A stretch of 64,000 bases of DNA from Telopea speciosissima (taxonomy: Eukaryota; Streptophyta; Magnoliopsida; Proteales; Proteaceae): contig NC_057918.1 in the NCBI RefSeq assembly GCF_018873765.1, positions 66,032,871 through 66,096,870 of the forward strand. Reading direction: 5' to 3'. The notes below the pieces were generated by a model. The model did no database searches, had not been told where the DNA came from, and saw nothing but the letters and a program-made list of their open reading frames with translations. A program made the position numbers and the translations under genes. Positions 46,843-58,260 of this stretch are shown piece after piece (position 1 is the first letter of the stretch; every line of letters begins with the position of its first letter).

Positions 46843-47679
46843 TGTTGCGTCAAGAAATCATCGAGCGGTCCTGCGAGTGCCGTCACCTGCAAGTGGACCA
46901 AAGGGATCAACAGAGAGAACCGGTGTAGTCCCGGCCTAGGGCTCTCCGATGCCAAAGTTAGATCTCCTGGCGCAAACAGATGAATAATGATTATTCAATA
47001 TGAGATTAGATGTCCCGATGGGGTTGTGTACCTTGCCTTTTACGTAGCATATGGCGGTGTGGAGAGTCCCGGTTTGATGGCGATTGTGCCGTTGAGTGGA
47101 TAGAGGCCCTGGGTAACGGGGCTCTATCCTGATTGGCCATCTCCCCGTGGGAGGGAGTGTCCTGGTGGCATCAGGATCCTTGGTGGATAGATACCCGCGT
47201 GTGGTGATAACGTCCTTGGTGCTTGAATCCATCTGGGTGACGTGACCTCTAAGCGGTGGTCTAGAGTCCTGGTAGTGACATGAGTCTTAACGATACGATC
47301 GGATCGTAGATGGGTAGCCTCCACCTCACGTGCCCACGATGCTGTGCCTGGGTGAGGCCGTGCCTAGGTGAGGCCGCGCCTGGGGTGAGGCCGCGCCCCG
47401 GATGTGTGGCCGCGCCCGAGGGGTGGCCATACCTGGGTGAGGCCGCGCCCCGAGGGGTGGCGGCGCCTGGGTGAGGCCGTGCCCTGATGTGTGGCCGCGC
47501 CTAGGTGAGGCCGCTCCCGAGTGGTGGCCGCGCCTGGATGAGGCCGCGCCGATGTGTGGCCGCACCAGAGTGGGGTCGCGCCCGGGTGCTGGGACCCCGG
47601 TTCGTTCCCTTGGCTATGGAGCGGGTCGTCTGTGACACGTGGCGGTCGTTGATTGGCCCGGTGAATATTGGATGTATCA
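46843..47679 (-). repeat. LTR, left (element 3' LTR), 837 bases
   Basis: Near-identical in order to 57465-58260 but about 40 bases longer, mostly in a GC-rich repeat array at 47331-47590 made of GTGAGGCCGCGCC- and GTGTGGCCGCGCC-type units. Outside the array the right copy differs mainly by missing single bases. Confidence 0.92.
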
Positions 47680-47694
47680 TTTGCCCCCCACTCT
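47680..47694 (-). promoter_or_regulatory. Polypurine tract
   Basis: AGAGTGGGGGGCAAA on the minus strand directly abuts the 3' LTR start TGATACATCC. Confidence 0.75.
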
Positions 47695-48284
47695 CTTGGG
47701 ATAGGATGTCCAAGAGAGTAGGTGCCTTTGCATAGTGAGGGGTCCGCTGCGAATAGACTTTCCTTGTGGGGTTTGTCTGTAAATCCACTAATGAGGTAGG
47801 AGAGGTTGCGGGTTTAAACCTTTCCTCCCATACTTTTTCCTTTTTTGTTTTTTGTACGTATATGTTCCTTCCTCTCACTTTCTCTTCTTTCACTTCTCAT
47901 TTCTCTTTCTTAATTTTTGTCTCCCCTTTTGCTCTCCTTTAATTCCCCCTTTGCATTCCCCTTTTTGTCTTTTGTCCTCTCTTTGGTGCCCACCATGTGC
48001 TTGTTTTTGGGTCACCTCCACTAGTATCAATTTGCTTGATTTTGGGTCTTTGTGTTTGGGTTGTGTTCTCTTGGTGCCTTGGTTTGCTTGGAAGGCTTGA
48101 GTGGTGCTTGGCTTGAGTGCCTTGCCTCTTGTGACCTCTATCCCTTGATTGTGCCTCGTGGTGTGGCTACGTCATTGCCGTGTGCTTGTCCTTCCGCGCG
48201 ATCGCCTTTTTCTGACGTAAATCGATCCCCTTTCTTTCTTTTTCTTTCCTTTTTTTTTCTTTTTTTTTTTTTTGTAGGGTGGCT

Positions 48285-48680
48285 CCTCGGTGAGGCCGCG
48301 CCTGCTGGTGTGGCCGCGGTGAGGCCGCACCTGCGGGTGTGGCTGCGGTGAGGCCGTGCCTGCGGATGTGGCCGTGCCTCGGTGAGGCCGCGGTGAGGCC
48401 GCGCCTGCGGGGGTGGCCGCACCTCGGTGAGGCCGCGCCTGCTGGTGTGGCTGCACCTCGGTGAGAGCCGCGGTGAGGCCGCGCTGCTGGTGTGGCCGCC
48501 GGGTGGATGGCGCTGTGGTGTGGCCTCCTGGCACGTGTTTGGGGTAGCGCTGCGGTGGCCACTCCTGGGTGTGGCGGCGCCTTGCGAGCGTGGCCTCCTG
48601 GGTGGCCGCGTCTGGGTGTGGCCCGCGCCTTATCGGTGATGCCGCGCCTATGGTGGCCGCGGCGTAGGTGTGATGGACCC
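48285..48680. repeat. GC-rich repeat array related to the LTR array
   Basis: Irregular units such as GTGAGGCCGCGCCTG and GGTGTGGCCGC. The same phrases make up the arrays inside both LTRs (47331-47590 and 57954-58170), so the array exists both in the LTRs and in the 3' internal region. Confidence 0.85.
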
Positions 48681-48829
48681 TCGCTCTTCTTCCCTGTTCT
48701 TCCTCTTGTATGTAATGGATCTGCTGTTTATATTTTGCGGTGACATTCCTTTCATTTTCTTGCCGACCGAGGAGATTGCTTTCTTGAGTAAGTAGTTCGT
48801 TCCCCTCTTGTCCTTCATGTCGTTCCAGG

Positions 48830-50930
48830 GTGACCTTGGCCTGCTTGATCGGGTTGGATCTTCAGGAGCGTTCCCGGATCGCCTTCTTTTTGTGGGTACT
48901 CCCTCCTCTATACCCTCCCCTAGTGATCGATGGAGGAGTGGGACCTTCTAGTGTCTCCGGTCCCCGTAGGATCGTCGACCTTCAGGCGGCATCCTCGGCC
49001 GTCGGTCCTGGCGATAGGTTAGGCCTGTTGCTAGCATCTTGTCACCTTCGACATGGTCTCCTTCGTGAGGAGTTCCATATTCCGCCGAGGTCATGTTGCG
49101 TGCTCCTGGGCACGGCGAGTATGCCTTCTCTCACCGTGTGGGTGAGATCTGTCTCTCTAGTTCATTTTTCTCGGGGCCTTCGCCTTCCTATCCCTCGCTT
49201 CGTCGAGTTAGTGTTAGAGCATTGGCACCTCACCCCTGGGCAGGTGTTGCCCAACTCTTGGAGGGTGATCTTGGGTTTCTATGTCTTCTTCGCCCGCTGG
49301 GGCATGCAGCCTTGTTCCCCTTTTCTCCCACTTTTATCCGTTGAAGAAGGGGAACCATGGATGCTATCACTTTGCTCGCCGCGTGCTCAAGGGGCCCTAT
49401 GCCTCTGTGGAGCTTCTCACGGGGATCACTAGTCACGTGAAGTATTGGAGGGATCGCTTCTTTTTTGCCACGGTCCCCCAATGCCCATTACGGACCGTTA
49501 GGGAAGTTATTGACCTTAAGCGGGTCAACCAGGGGCTTGAGCTGAGTGATTTTGAGGGTGACTCCCAAGCGTGCACTGGTCGCGATCCATTCCACGTCCG
49601 GAGTTGGACTCGGAGGCCTTCTGTCTCTCTGGAAGGCGAGTCCTGGTAAGAGCATTGTCTTTTGTACTTGATTGGCATGTTGGTATTTGAATGTATATGT
49701 CATCCGATTGGTTGGGCGGTCTATCACGGTGGATACACGTCCGGACTTGAGTTTGCTGCGGCAATCTACGGAGGAAGGCCGCTTCTCGGGGTGGTCCGTC
49801 TGCTGGAGTGACGGCGTTAGTGGTGCCCTGCGCTGTGGTTGTTGGAGCGAGCGGAAGGGGGACCAGGACATGCCCGCGTGACGAGCTGCGGCGTGTGGGT
49901 CCTCCTTCCCCGTACCTCTCCTGGTGACGATGGCGTTCCAGGCTCGTGCCTCTGCCTCCCTCCGTTGTTCCTTCCGGATCTTACTGATTGCCCCTTTCCA
50001 AGGGAAAGGTGTGAGTTCCTGCGGCGATGCGCCCTTGATCTTCCCATTTGGGTGAGTCCCTGGTGATCACCTTAGGCGTGGGAGGGCTCGACCTTGGCGA
50101 GCCGGCGTGTCGCGGGAGTGGGTGGATAGGGGCGAGGCTCCCTACGCGAGGATGACCTTGCGGAGGCTTAGCGATGCTTGTGCAGCTCGAGACCCTCTAC
50201 CATGATATGGCTTCGATGAGTTATTCCTTTTACTGTCTCATCATGTCCATTGCTCCATTTATTTTTGTAATGTTTTATCGCTTGCCATGTTGATTGTAGG
50301 TCCATCACCGTATTCTTGCGAGGCGGTGCTTAGCCCTGGAGGTCACACTTCTCGTGAGGTGCGAGTCTGACGCACCTGCGTGACGTGGAGAGGGAGCTCC
50401 GAGGGTCGGATCGATGCCGTGAGAGGGTCGAGGTTGGCGCACGAGAGGGTGTCGGGGAGCTCGCGGTGGCGTCGGGAAGCTCCTAGAGGTATCGAGGGAG
50501 CTGCGTGTGACCTCTTTTGGTGCGGCCGAGAGCTCGGCTAGGGTTCTTGCTTTGGAGGAGGAGCTTCATTCATTGGGGAAGGCATGAGGCGAAGCGGCAT
50601 CGCAGTAAGCGAGCGTGGCTGAGTTCCGAGGCATCCTCTGCGTTCTCGGCATTTGTATGACGCGACTTCAGCCCGCCTATGAGGAAGGGTGCAGGACTTA
50701 GCCGCTTGTGTCTGGAGGTGACCCCGATTATGACTTCTCTGTTTTGGGGTTCTACGAGTTTGCTGCGACGCTTTCGGGTGTAGGCTGTGGTGGAAAGCGT
50801 CCGGTGTCGAGGTGGAGGCTGTCTGCACTGAGGGGGTCTTGTTGCGTGTCCTCTTGAGGTGGACATGATGTCCCCTGCTGGGTCGGAGGTGACCCATCCC
50901 TCGTGATCCCTTGACCCCACGGCTGTACGG
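48830..50930 (+). pseudogene. Antisense ORF of the Tat element (Transposase_28-like), degenerate
   Basis: It runs opposite to gag-pol. The first part (48830-49330) reads as the putative gypsy-type transposon domain (PF04195-like): FSRGLRLPIPRFVELVLEHW, then LTPGQVLPNSWRVILGF. A frame change near 49300 leads to YWRDRFFFATVP and a Trp-rich end at 49649, directly followed by GTAAGAGC, which could be a splice donor. Degenerate charged sequence continues to about 50930 (for example ARVLALEEELHSLGK near 50530-50585), like the coiled-coil tail of this protein type. Function unknown; the ORF is known in Tat elements. Broken by frameshifts here. Confidence 0.7.
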
Positions 50931-51140
50931 ATCTGTAGAGCGTCTCAACCTTTTTCCTTTTTTGAACTTGAGTTTGTAAATACTATGACTTTTCTATGTG
51001 GTTGCTTTTGATTTTCTTTGAGCGCATTGTCTCCTGGTGGTTGTTTGCGCGTTGATACTCTCTGACCCTTGGTAGTCATAGGATTTTGTTAGTGGCGTCG
51101 TGCCTTGGTGATCCTCAGACCTTGGTTGGTTATCGCCTTA

Positions 51141-51503
51141 GGCGTAGAGCCTCAGTGTTGGCATCTTGCCTTAGGCATGAAGCCTCAGTGTTGGCATCTT
51201 GCCTTAGGCATGAAGCCTCGATGTTGGCATGTTGCCTTAGGCATAAAGCCTCAGTGTTGGCATATCGCCTTAGGCCTGAAGCCTCAGTGTTGGCATGTCG
51301 CCTTAGGCATGAAGCCTCAGTGTTGGCATATCGCCTTAGGCATGAAGTCTCAGTGTTGGCATATCGCCTTAGGCATGAAGCCTTAGTGTTGGCATATCGC
51401 CTTAGGCATGAAGCCTCGATGTTGGCATATCGCCTTAGGCATGAAGCCTCAGTGTTGGCATATCGCCTTAGGCATGAAGCCTCGATGTTGGCATATCGCC
51501 TTA
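51141..51503. repeat. 33-base tandem repeat, exactly 11 copies
   Basis: The unit GGCATGAAGCCTCAGTGTTG plus GCATATCGCCTTA repeats 11 times without any insertion or deletion. Variants are CTTG/ATCG/GTCG and CAGT/CGAT. Because 33 is a multiple of three, the plus frame stays open (51086-51730, RHEASVLAYRL unit). It lies between integrase and the antisense ORF. Confidence 0.97.
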
Positions 51504-51649
51504 ATGTAGTGGCCGTGATTCGATTGAGTGGTAGAAGAAGACAAGTATTCTTGCAACATTTCTTTATTTTGAATGAAATTCACATTGTCCTTGATGTCTC
51601 TGCTACTCCTACTGCCTCACTCTGTTACATTATCACTACCACTACTTGC

Positions 51650-52950
51650 TATGCTTCTCTTGGTAGTACTTCTTGGATGTTACGAGTTCAGTGCGGTCTA
51701 CCTTCTTGTCCCGAGGTCTTCAAGCGGTAAGTCCTTGGGCGTATCTGCTTGGAGACTATGTAGGGTCCTTCGATTGGGTGTGACTTCCCGCCATATACAT
51801 GTGGTGTGATTCACTTGCCCTCCGTAGTACTAAATCTCCCTGGTGGAATAGCCTTTCCTTGACCCTGGCATTATAGTACTGGCGATACGTTCTTTGGTAG
51901 CGGCGTTCCTTAGTAGTGCTCTCTCGCGGACCTCATCTATAAAGTCTAGGTTCGCGCATGATCCGTCGACATAGGTCACGTTCATTGAAGTACGAGAACC
52001 CTATGGGACATGGCGCAAACCTCTACCAGCGCCAATGCTTGATTGCCATATGCTAGGCGGAATGGGCTCTCTCGTGGGCGTCCGTCTTGTAGTTCGGTAT
52101 GCCCACAGGGCGCTTAATAAGCTCTTCTACCCACTTGCCTTTGGCTCCTTCTAGCCTTTGCTTGACTCCTTCGATGGCGTTGTTGGTGACCTCCCACGAC
52201 CATTGGCCGTGGGTATGCTACCGACACAGCCGATAGTCGATGTTGTAAGCTGTGATAGAATGCTTGGAATTTAGGATTGTTGAATTGTTTTCCATTGTCC
52301 GAGATGAGGATCCGTGGTACCCCAAACCTATAGATGAGCGTCGTCGCGGGACGAACTTCTCCATCTCTGTCTCATTATCTTGGCCAAGGGTTTAGCTTCA
52401 ACCCACTTGGTGAAGTAGTCGATTGCGGCGACCAGGTACTTCTGTTTCCGGTGCTGCGGTGAAGTTGCCTAAGATGTCTAGTCCCCACATGGCAAAAGGT
52501 ATGGGGTTGAGGATTGATGTCGGCTTGGTGGCGGGTAGATGGGTCTTGGGCGAACAAGCGACATTGCTCGCACTTCTTGGCATATTGGATGGCCTCCTCT
52601 TGCATTCGTGGCCGTATAGTCCACGGCGGAGGATTTTGTAGGCTAGGGCTCGTCCCCCATGTGGCTTCCACATATCCCCTCATGGACTTCGGCTGGGCGT
52701 ACTCGCCCCCTTGGGTCCTAGGCAGGAGTAGTGGTCTTGTTGCCCCGCATGACGATGCCCGTCTAGGGGCGGTGTACTTGCAGCTCTCATCCCGATCTTC
52801 CTTGCTTCGGCCTTGTCTTACGGTAAGACATCTGCGGAGGTAGTTAAGTAGAGGGTCCATCCAGCTAGGTCCCTCCATGATCTCGTTAACCTGCTTTTCC
52901 TTATACGTTGGCTCATGCAGGATCTCAACATAGATTACGCTGGCCAAATT
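51650..52950 (-). pseudogene. Integrase region of the Tat element
   Basis: Minus strand from about 52950: a zinc-binding-like segment (CKRRPSNMPRSASNVACS, about 52610), then FAMWGLDILGNFTAAPETEV near 52480, matching the start of the integrase core. After frame changes comes ESPFRLAYGNQALALVEV (about 52080-52030), a conserved late-core phrase, then LDFIDEVRERALLRN and near 51790 a C-terminal TYRLK-like phrase. Several frameshifts; not functional as read. Confidence 0.75.
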
Positions 52951-53099
52951 TCAGAGTTCCTCATTGGCTAGCCTGGATAGGGCGTCAGCGGCGGCGTTCT
53001 CCTCCCTGGGAACTCGAACCATCTCAAACTTCACGAAACCCTCGATCAATGCTTGAGCACGTGCTAGGTATGATGCCATCCTTTCATCTTTTACCTCGT

Positions 53100-53460
53100 A
53101 CTCTCCATTCATCCGATTCACCACAGTGGGAGTCGCTCAGGGTGGATAGGTGTGTGACTTGGATGGCTTTGGCCACCAGAGTCCAACTAGTAATGCCTCG
53201 TACTCTGCCTCATTATTGGATGCTTGGAAGGTGAATCAAAGAGCATATTGGATACGAAATCCTCGGGATTGGTTAATATGAGACCGCGCCGCTTCTGCCG
53301 CATTGCTCGACCGGTCCACGAACATGTCCCACGATTCGTGATCCTTCTTTCCGGCTCCCCTATTTCGACTCGATCTCGAGACAGGTACACTCGCAATGAA
53401 ATCTACAAGAGCCTGGCCTTTGATGGCTGTCCTTGGTTGGAACGATGTCATGCTCACTTA
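53100..53460 (-). pseudogene. RNase H region of the Tat element
   Basis: WDMFVDRSSNAAEAA (about 53340-53295) and QASNNEAEYEALLVGL (about 53235-53185) are the two landmark segments of a gypsy RNase H, in two frames. The family normally reads VDGSSN, so Arg replaces Gly here. Confidence 0.75.
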
Positions 53461-53849
53461 GCTCCACCGCCCATGCTATCAATCTCCGGAGGCGTCCGGC
53501 TTGTGCGATATCTTCTTGGTGGGTAGGCTGTGGAGGACTATGATGGTATGGGCATGGAAGTATGGTCGTAGCTTCCGGCTGCCATTACCAATGCATAGGC
53601 TACCTTCTCGATCCTAGTGTACCTGGTCTCTCGCATCGATCGAGGACATGGCCGACGTAATAGATGGGCCTCTGGACTTTGTCTTCTTCCTTAAGCGATA
53701 TTGCGCTGCCGCCAGGGTGGCGGCCGAGGTAGAGCGCAACTCTTCGTTAGGTTAGTCGCCCAAGCGGTGGTGGGTTCTCTAGGTACTCCTTCAATTCTTT
53801 GAACGCCTATCGGCACTCTTCCGTCCATGTGAAATCTTTAGGGCTTCGG

Positions 53850-54830
53850 AGGTTCTTCAATGTTTTGAAGAATGGTAAGCACTTATCACTGATCGTGACA
53901 TGAACCTGGAAAGGGCGGCGACCCTTCCATTCAACCTCCGCACTTCCCGACCGTTCGAGGAGGTGCCATTTCTTGGATGGCCTTGATCTTGGATGGGTTG
54001 GCTTCTATTCCACGTTGAGACCATGAACCCCAGGAATTTTCCCGACGTTACGTCGGCGCACTTTGCGAGGTTTAGCTTCATCCGGTTCCTCCTCGGTCCG
54101 CAAATGCCTCCTCTAGGTCGGTCGGTGTTGGTGGCGTGGATGCTTTTACGAGCATGTCATCCACATACACCTCCATGTTGTGCCCGATCTGCTCCTCGAA
54201 CATCTTGTTGACCATCCTCTGATAGGTGGCCCCTGCATTCTTTAACCCGAACGGCATGACGTGGTAGCGAGTAGTTTTCTTTGTTCGTCCGGAATGCGGT
54301 GTAAGACTCATCATCCTCACACATGAGGATCTGGTTGTATCCGGAGTAGGCGTCCATGAAACTCGCATCTCATGGCGGCGATGGCGTCGATCGATGGGTC
54401 GATCCTGGGCGTGGGTACTCATCTTTTGGGCATGCCTTGTTGGTCGGTATAGTCGACACACATCCTCCACTTCCCATTTGGCTTTGGTACCATGACCACG
54501 TTGGCAAGCCAGGTTGGGAACTTCTCCTTCGATGAACCCTGATCGGCTTAACTTCTCGACCTCCTCCTTGATTCTGCTTGTCGGTCGAGGGCGAAGTTCT
54601 GTTGCTTTTGTTGAACAGGCTTCCTGGTTGGGTCGACATGTAGTCGGTGTTCTGCTATGGAACGTGGTATTCCCGGCATGTCGGAGGTCGACCATGCGAA
54701 GACATCCATGTTCGCTTGGAGGAGGTGTCCAAGCCCATCTTTCTGTTCCTTGTTTAGTAGCGAGCCAACTTGAACGACCTTGGAGGGGTCTTCTGGGTGA
54801 GGGCAGGTGATGAGGTCTTCCACGGCCTTC
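53850..54830 (-). pseudogene. Reverse transcriptase of the Tat element
   Basis: From 54823: VGSLLNKEQKDGLGHLLQAN, DVFAWSTSDMPGIP and HRLHVDP, the usual lead-in to gypsy reverse transcriptase. Then HVMPFGLKNAGATYQRMVNK and MEVYVDDMLVKAS, with the YVDD active site at 54154-54168. Frameshifts occur near 54560 and 54330. Downstream are FLGFMVS and RVAALSRFMSRS (53890-54030). Confidence 0.85.
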
Positions 54831-54879
54831 CCCTTCTCTCGTCAGTTCATCTCTCAGTCACTGACCATGCTCTCTAGGC

Positions 54880-55150
54880 AAGTGCCATTCCACGGGTGTT
54901 GCTATTATTCTTTTTCATGAAGGTGGCATAGCACTCCCTTGCTTTCTTCGATCTCCTCGGACTTCGCCTACCCCATTCTCGGTGGGAACTTCATCTTGAG
55001 TGAAGTGGTGATATGACTCCTCTAAGGGCTATCAGTGATGGTCGCCCTAAGAGGCCGTTAAAGGACACCACGGACTTGACTACCATGAAATTCACCATGA
55101 TGGTTACTTGTTGAGGTGTACCCGAAGGTGACGGGTAGCTCTATGGTACC
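54880..55150 (-). pseudogene. Protease C-terminal region of the Tat element
   Basis: A minus-strand reading across frames gives FNGLLGRPSLIAL, ISPLHSRMKFP-like and GVGEVRGD-then-ARECYATFMKK-like phrases, as in Tat polyproteins between protease and reverse transcriptase. The catalytic triad was not located with confidence. Confidence 0.5.
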
Positions 55151-55639
55151 TCGATGGAGGCGGTGGCACGAGAATCCATGGAGATAAGTGGGCTCTGGTT
55201 TGAGCTGATCGTCCCCGAACCCAGCGTCGATAGGCGTCCAAGGAGAGTACGTAAGCGAGGCGCCCTGTGTCTATCGGTACCACGTCATGCGGGTCGATTG
55301 GCTACCTCCACCTGTACTACCAGGGCATCTTCATACGGGAAGTTTAGTCCTTCCAGGTCTTCATCCGAGAAGGAGATCACCGCCTCGGTCTTGGCTATCT
55401 TCTTTGGGCTTCTCCGCCACTCCCACGAACCTGGCATGAGCTTTAGCTTTCTGGTGGACTCTTGTCCCGGTCCTCCAAGTATGGTGAGGATAGGAGGTCC
55501 CTTGGTGCCACTAGGTTACCGTTGCATCTCTCCGCTCTTCGGGCGGTCTCTCTCTCGATCTGTTTTTCTCTCTTCTCGTCTCGGTTCCACTCTGTCTCGA
55601 TCGCGACCTCTATCTCCTTGGCACGAGTGGTTGTCACGT

Positions 55640-57402
55640 CTCCCCTTCACATACTTGTTCGGGCTTCTGCTCTTACCAGTTGCTCTATCTCTCTCTTCAA
55701 TTGATAGCACTCCTCTGTGTGTCGTGCCCATTCTCTTTGTGGAAGAGGCAGTATTTGTTAGGGTTCCGCTTCTCGGTCCCTGCTAGCATGGGTCGTGGCC
55801 AATGGAGTAAGTCACGGTCTGGATCCGCATGAGTATCCGGGACTGGTGGTGTTCGATGGTGTGAACTCGGGGGTGCTTGCCCTCTCGCTTCTCTCTGGGC
55901 GGCCGTCTATCCTCCTAGATGGGTGGTCGCTCTTCTCTTGTCGACGTTCTGTCCTCGACCTCTTACCCTCTTTGCGGTCATCAGGTGCTGACCTCTTGTT
56001 GTCTTGTGGCTTGGCCTCGATTATTTTCGTTCTAGCTTGTAGTACCTCGGCCATATTTGCGAACTCGCTGCACCGCTCCAAGAGCTCTTTCATAGTCCTG
56101 GTCTCATGACGTGCCAGGTCCTTGATCAGGTCCAAGTCCCTAATACCTCCTGCTAGGACTGCATGTTGTGTCTGGTCATCCAAGTCTCGAACCTCCAGGG
56201 ACTCCTTGGTGAACCTGGTAACGTATTCCCTGAGAGATTCCCAGGATTACGTACCACGTTCGATAGATTGACGGTGGTCTTCTTACGCTTGCGCTGCTTT
56301 GGAAGCGGGTGACGACTGTTCGCATAGCTCTACGAACGAGCCTATAGATCTCGGTCGTAGCCTGGAGAACCATGATGTGGCTGCTCCCTTGAGGGATGCC
56401 GGGAATGCCCGACAGGAGACCACGTCCGACCCTCCATACAGCGTCATCATGCCATTAAAGTAGTTGATGTGGTCATTGGGGTCGAGTGGTACCATTGTAG
56501 AGTTCAAAGGTGGGTAGTCGAACACGGAAGGTAGTGTGGGTGACATGATCTCTGCCGAGAAGGGGTGTTGCCCAGTGTATGGAATGCGTTTCGCCTTTGG
56601 TCGCTTCTTCAACCCTTCCGGCTTCTCATCCAGGTCGCAGAGTCTTTGATCGAGCTCCTCGTCCGTGTCTGCCCCCACGCCTGGCCGGACGTTCGTTGCG
56701 ACCCGTTCACGCTCTCTCTCTGGATGTCCCCTCCCGCCTTGAGTGTTGGTGGGATGGGAATGGTCACGCCATGATGAATCCCTGTCGTGAAGGTGAGGGC
56801 TTTCTTCTCTGTAGGTCCAAGCTTCGTCGTGGTATGTGACTTTCTTCCGTCGTCGTCGAACCCGGACCTCCGGACCGATCTCGTGGGCTAGACACCCTCG
56901 CCACGGGTGTTGGCGTCCTCCCACGTTCGACCCCTGGCGAGAGGTCCCTTGTTCTCTGGGATCTTTGGGAAGGCTCCCCGTTGCGGAGTGGGGGTCGCTC
57001 ATCGCGCTAGTCTCTCGATCTCACGCCCCGGGAGATGATCTCCTAGGGTTTGGCTCTTGTCGAGGTACGGACTCCACCCTTGCCGATGGTGAAGTCCTTC
57101 GACGGTGAGGCGTCGCCGCACGCTGCGTCAAGTATTCTCGAAAGAGTCATTGTTCATCGAGGATGCTCGTTGCGGTCGTTGATCGACCCATGATGGCTGG
57201 AGCATTGGGGTGGTGTCACCTCCACCACCACATCGTCGGCCTCGTCATTGTTGGGCTCGCGATCACAAAGCTGGTCATTAAGGGGGATCTCTTCCTCCGG
57301 AGGGACATGGTCTGGTCGTTGGCTCGCGGCGAGAGCACTCCGGGGTGGGGATCCATTCCTTGCTCCTTTGTTGGTGGTGGTAGTCTTCCTTCGTGCCATT
57401 GA
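55640..57402 (-). pseudogene. gag of the Tat element
   Basis: The likely start is MARRKTTTTNKGARNG at 57402. A long frame (57002-56283) contains PLDPNDHINYFNGMM and RAFPASLKGAATSWFSRLRP, the retrotransposon gag domain. The reading continues, after frameshifts near 56290 and 56190, with TRTMKELLERCSEFAN (about 56100) and a charged Arg/Asp region. It ends in a KYCLFHKENGHDT phrase near 55758-55720, the His/Cys segment before the protease. At least three frameshifts. Confidence 0.85.
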
Positions 57403-57445
57403 ATGAATATGGAAGCGAGCTAGTAGTGTAATGGCTAGCATCGTT

Positions 57446-57462
57446 CCCATAGACGGCGCCAA
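57446..57462 (-). promoter_or_regulatory. Primer binding site region
   Basis: TTGGCGCCGTCTATGGG on the minus strand, two or three bases inside the 5' LTR end; this phrase is common at the start of plant Ty3/Gypsy internal regions. Which tRNA primes was not determined. Confidence 0.7.
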
Positions 57463-57464
57463 TA

Positions 57465-58260
57465 CATTGCGCCAAGAAATCGTCGAGCGGTCCGCGAGTG
57501 CGTCACCGCAAGTGGACCAAAGGGGTCAACAGAGAGAACCGGTGTGGTCCGGCCTAGGGCTCTCCGATGCCAAAGTTAGATCTCCTGGCGCAAACAGATG
57601 AATAATGATTATTCAATATGAGATTAGATGTCCCCGATGGGGTTGTATACCTTGCCTTTTATAGTAGCATATGGCGGTGTGGAGAGTCCCAGTTTGATGG
57701 CGATTGTGCCGTTGAGTGGATAGAGGCCCTGGGTAACGGGGCTCTATCCGATTGGCCATCTCCCGTGGGAGGGAGTGTCTGGTGGCATCGGATCCTTGGT
57801 GGATAGATACCCGCGTGTGGTGATAACGTCCTTGGTGCTTGAATCCGTCTGGGTGACTTGACTTCTAAGCGGCGGTCTAGAGTCCTGGTAGTGACATGAG
57901 TCTTAGCAATACGATCGGATTGTAGATGGGTAGCCTCCACCTCACATGCCCACGATGTTGTGCCTGGGTGAGGCCGCGCCCCGGATGTGTGGCCGCGCCC
58001 GAGGGGTGGCCGTACCTGGGTGAGGCCGCGCCCCGAGGGGTGGCCGCGCCTGGGTGAGGCCGCGCCTAGGTGAGGCCGCGCCCGAGTGGTGGCCACGCCT
58101 GGATGAGGCCGTACCGATGTGTGGCCGCGCCTAGGTGAGGCCGCGCCCGAGTGGGGTCGCCCCCGGGTGCTGGGACCCCGGTTCGTTCCCTTGGCTATGG
58201 AGCGGGTCGTCTGTGACACGTGGCGGTCGTTGATTGGCCCGGTGAATATTGGATGTATCA
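57465..58260 (-). repeat. LTR, right (element 5' LTR), about 796 bases
   Basis: Pairs with 46843-47679. Its outer end GGATGTATCA (plus) adjoins the GGGTC target duplication. Its inner end reads CATTGCGCC where the left copy has TGTTGCGTC, so the terminal CA is altered. Confidence 0.9.

Larger units (their letters stand above)
46843..58260 (-). mobile_element. Tat-lineage Ty3/Gypsy LTR retrotransposon, near full-length, coding degenerate
   Basis: Bounded by GGGTC at 46838-46842 and 58261-58265 (5-bp duplication). LTRs are 46843-47679 and about 57465-58260, TGATACATCC...CAACA in element sense. It points left: the primer-site region TTGGCGCCGTCTATGGG is at 57446-57462 (minus), gag then pol follow leftward, and the purine tract AGAGTGGGGGGCAAA is at 47680-47694 (minus). 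After pol comes about 4 kb with an antisense ORF and a 33-base satellite-like repeat, the layout of Tat elements. gag and pol carry many single-base frameshifts, so it is either inactive or its sequence here has indel errors. Confidence 0.92.

Noticed and set aside
48138..48562. Arg/Pro/His/Ala-rich minus-strand ORFs (HRRGLTAA-type repeats)
   Set aside because: Translation of the GC-rich repeat array; all frames stay open because of composition.
51141..51503. Regular 33-base repeats as a CRISPR-like array
   Set aside because: There are no spacers: units are directly adjacent and the genome is a plant.
51086..51730. 214-codon ORF made of an 11-residue repeat
   Set aside because: Considered as a repeat protein, but it is explained by a 33-base DNA tandem array inside a retrotransposon; no flanking protein family is seen.
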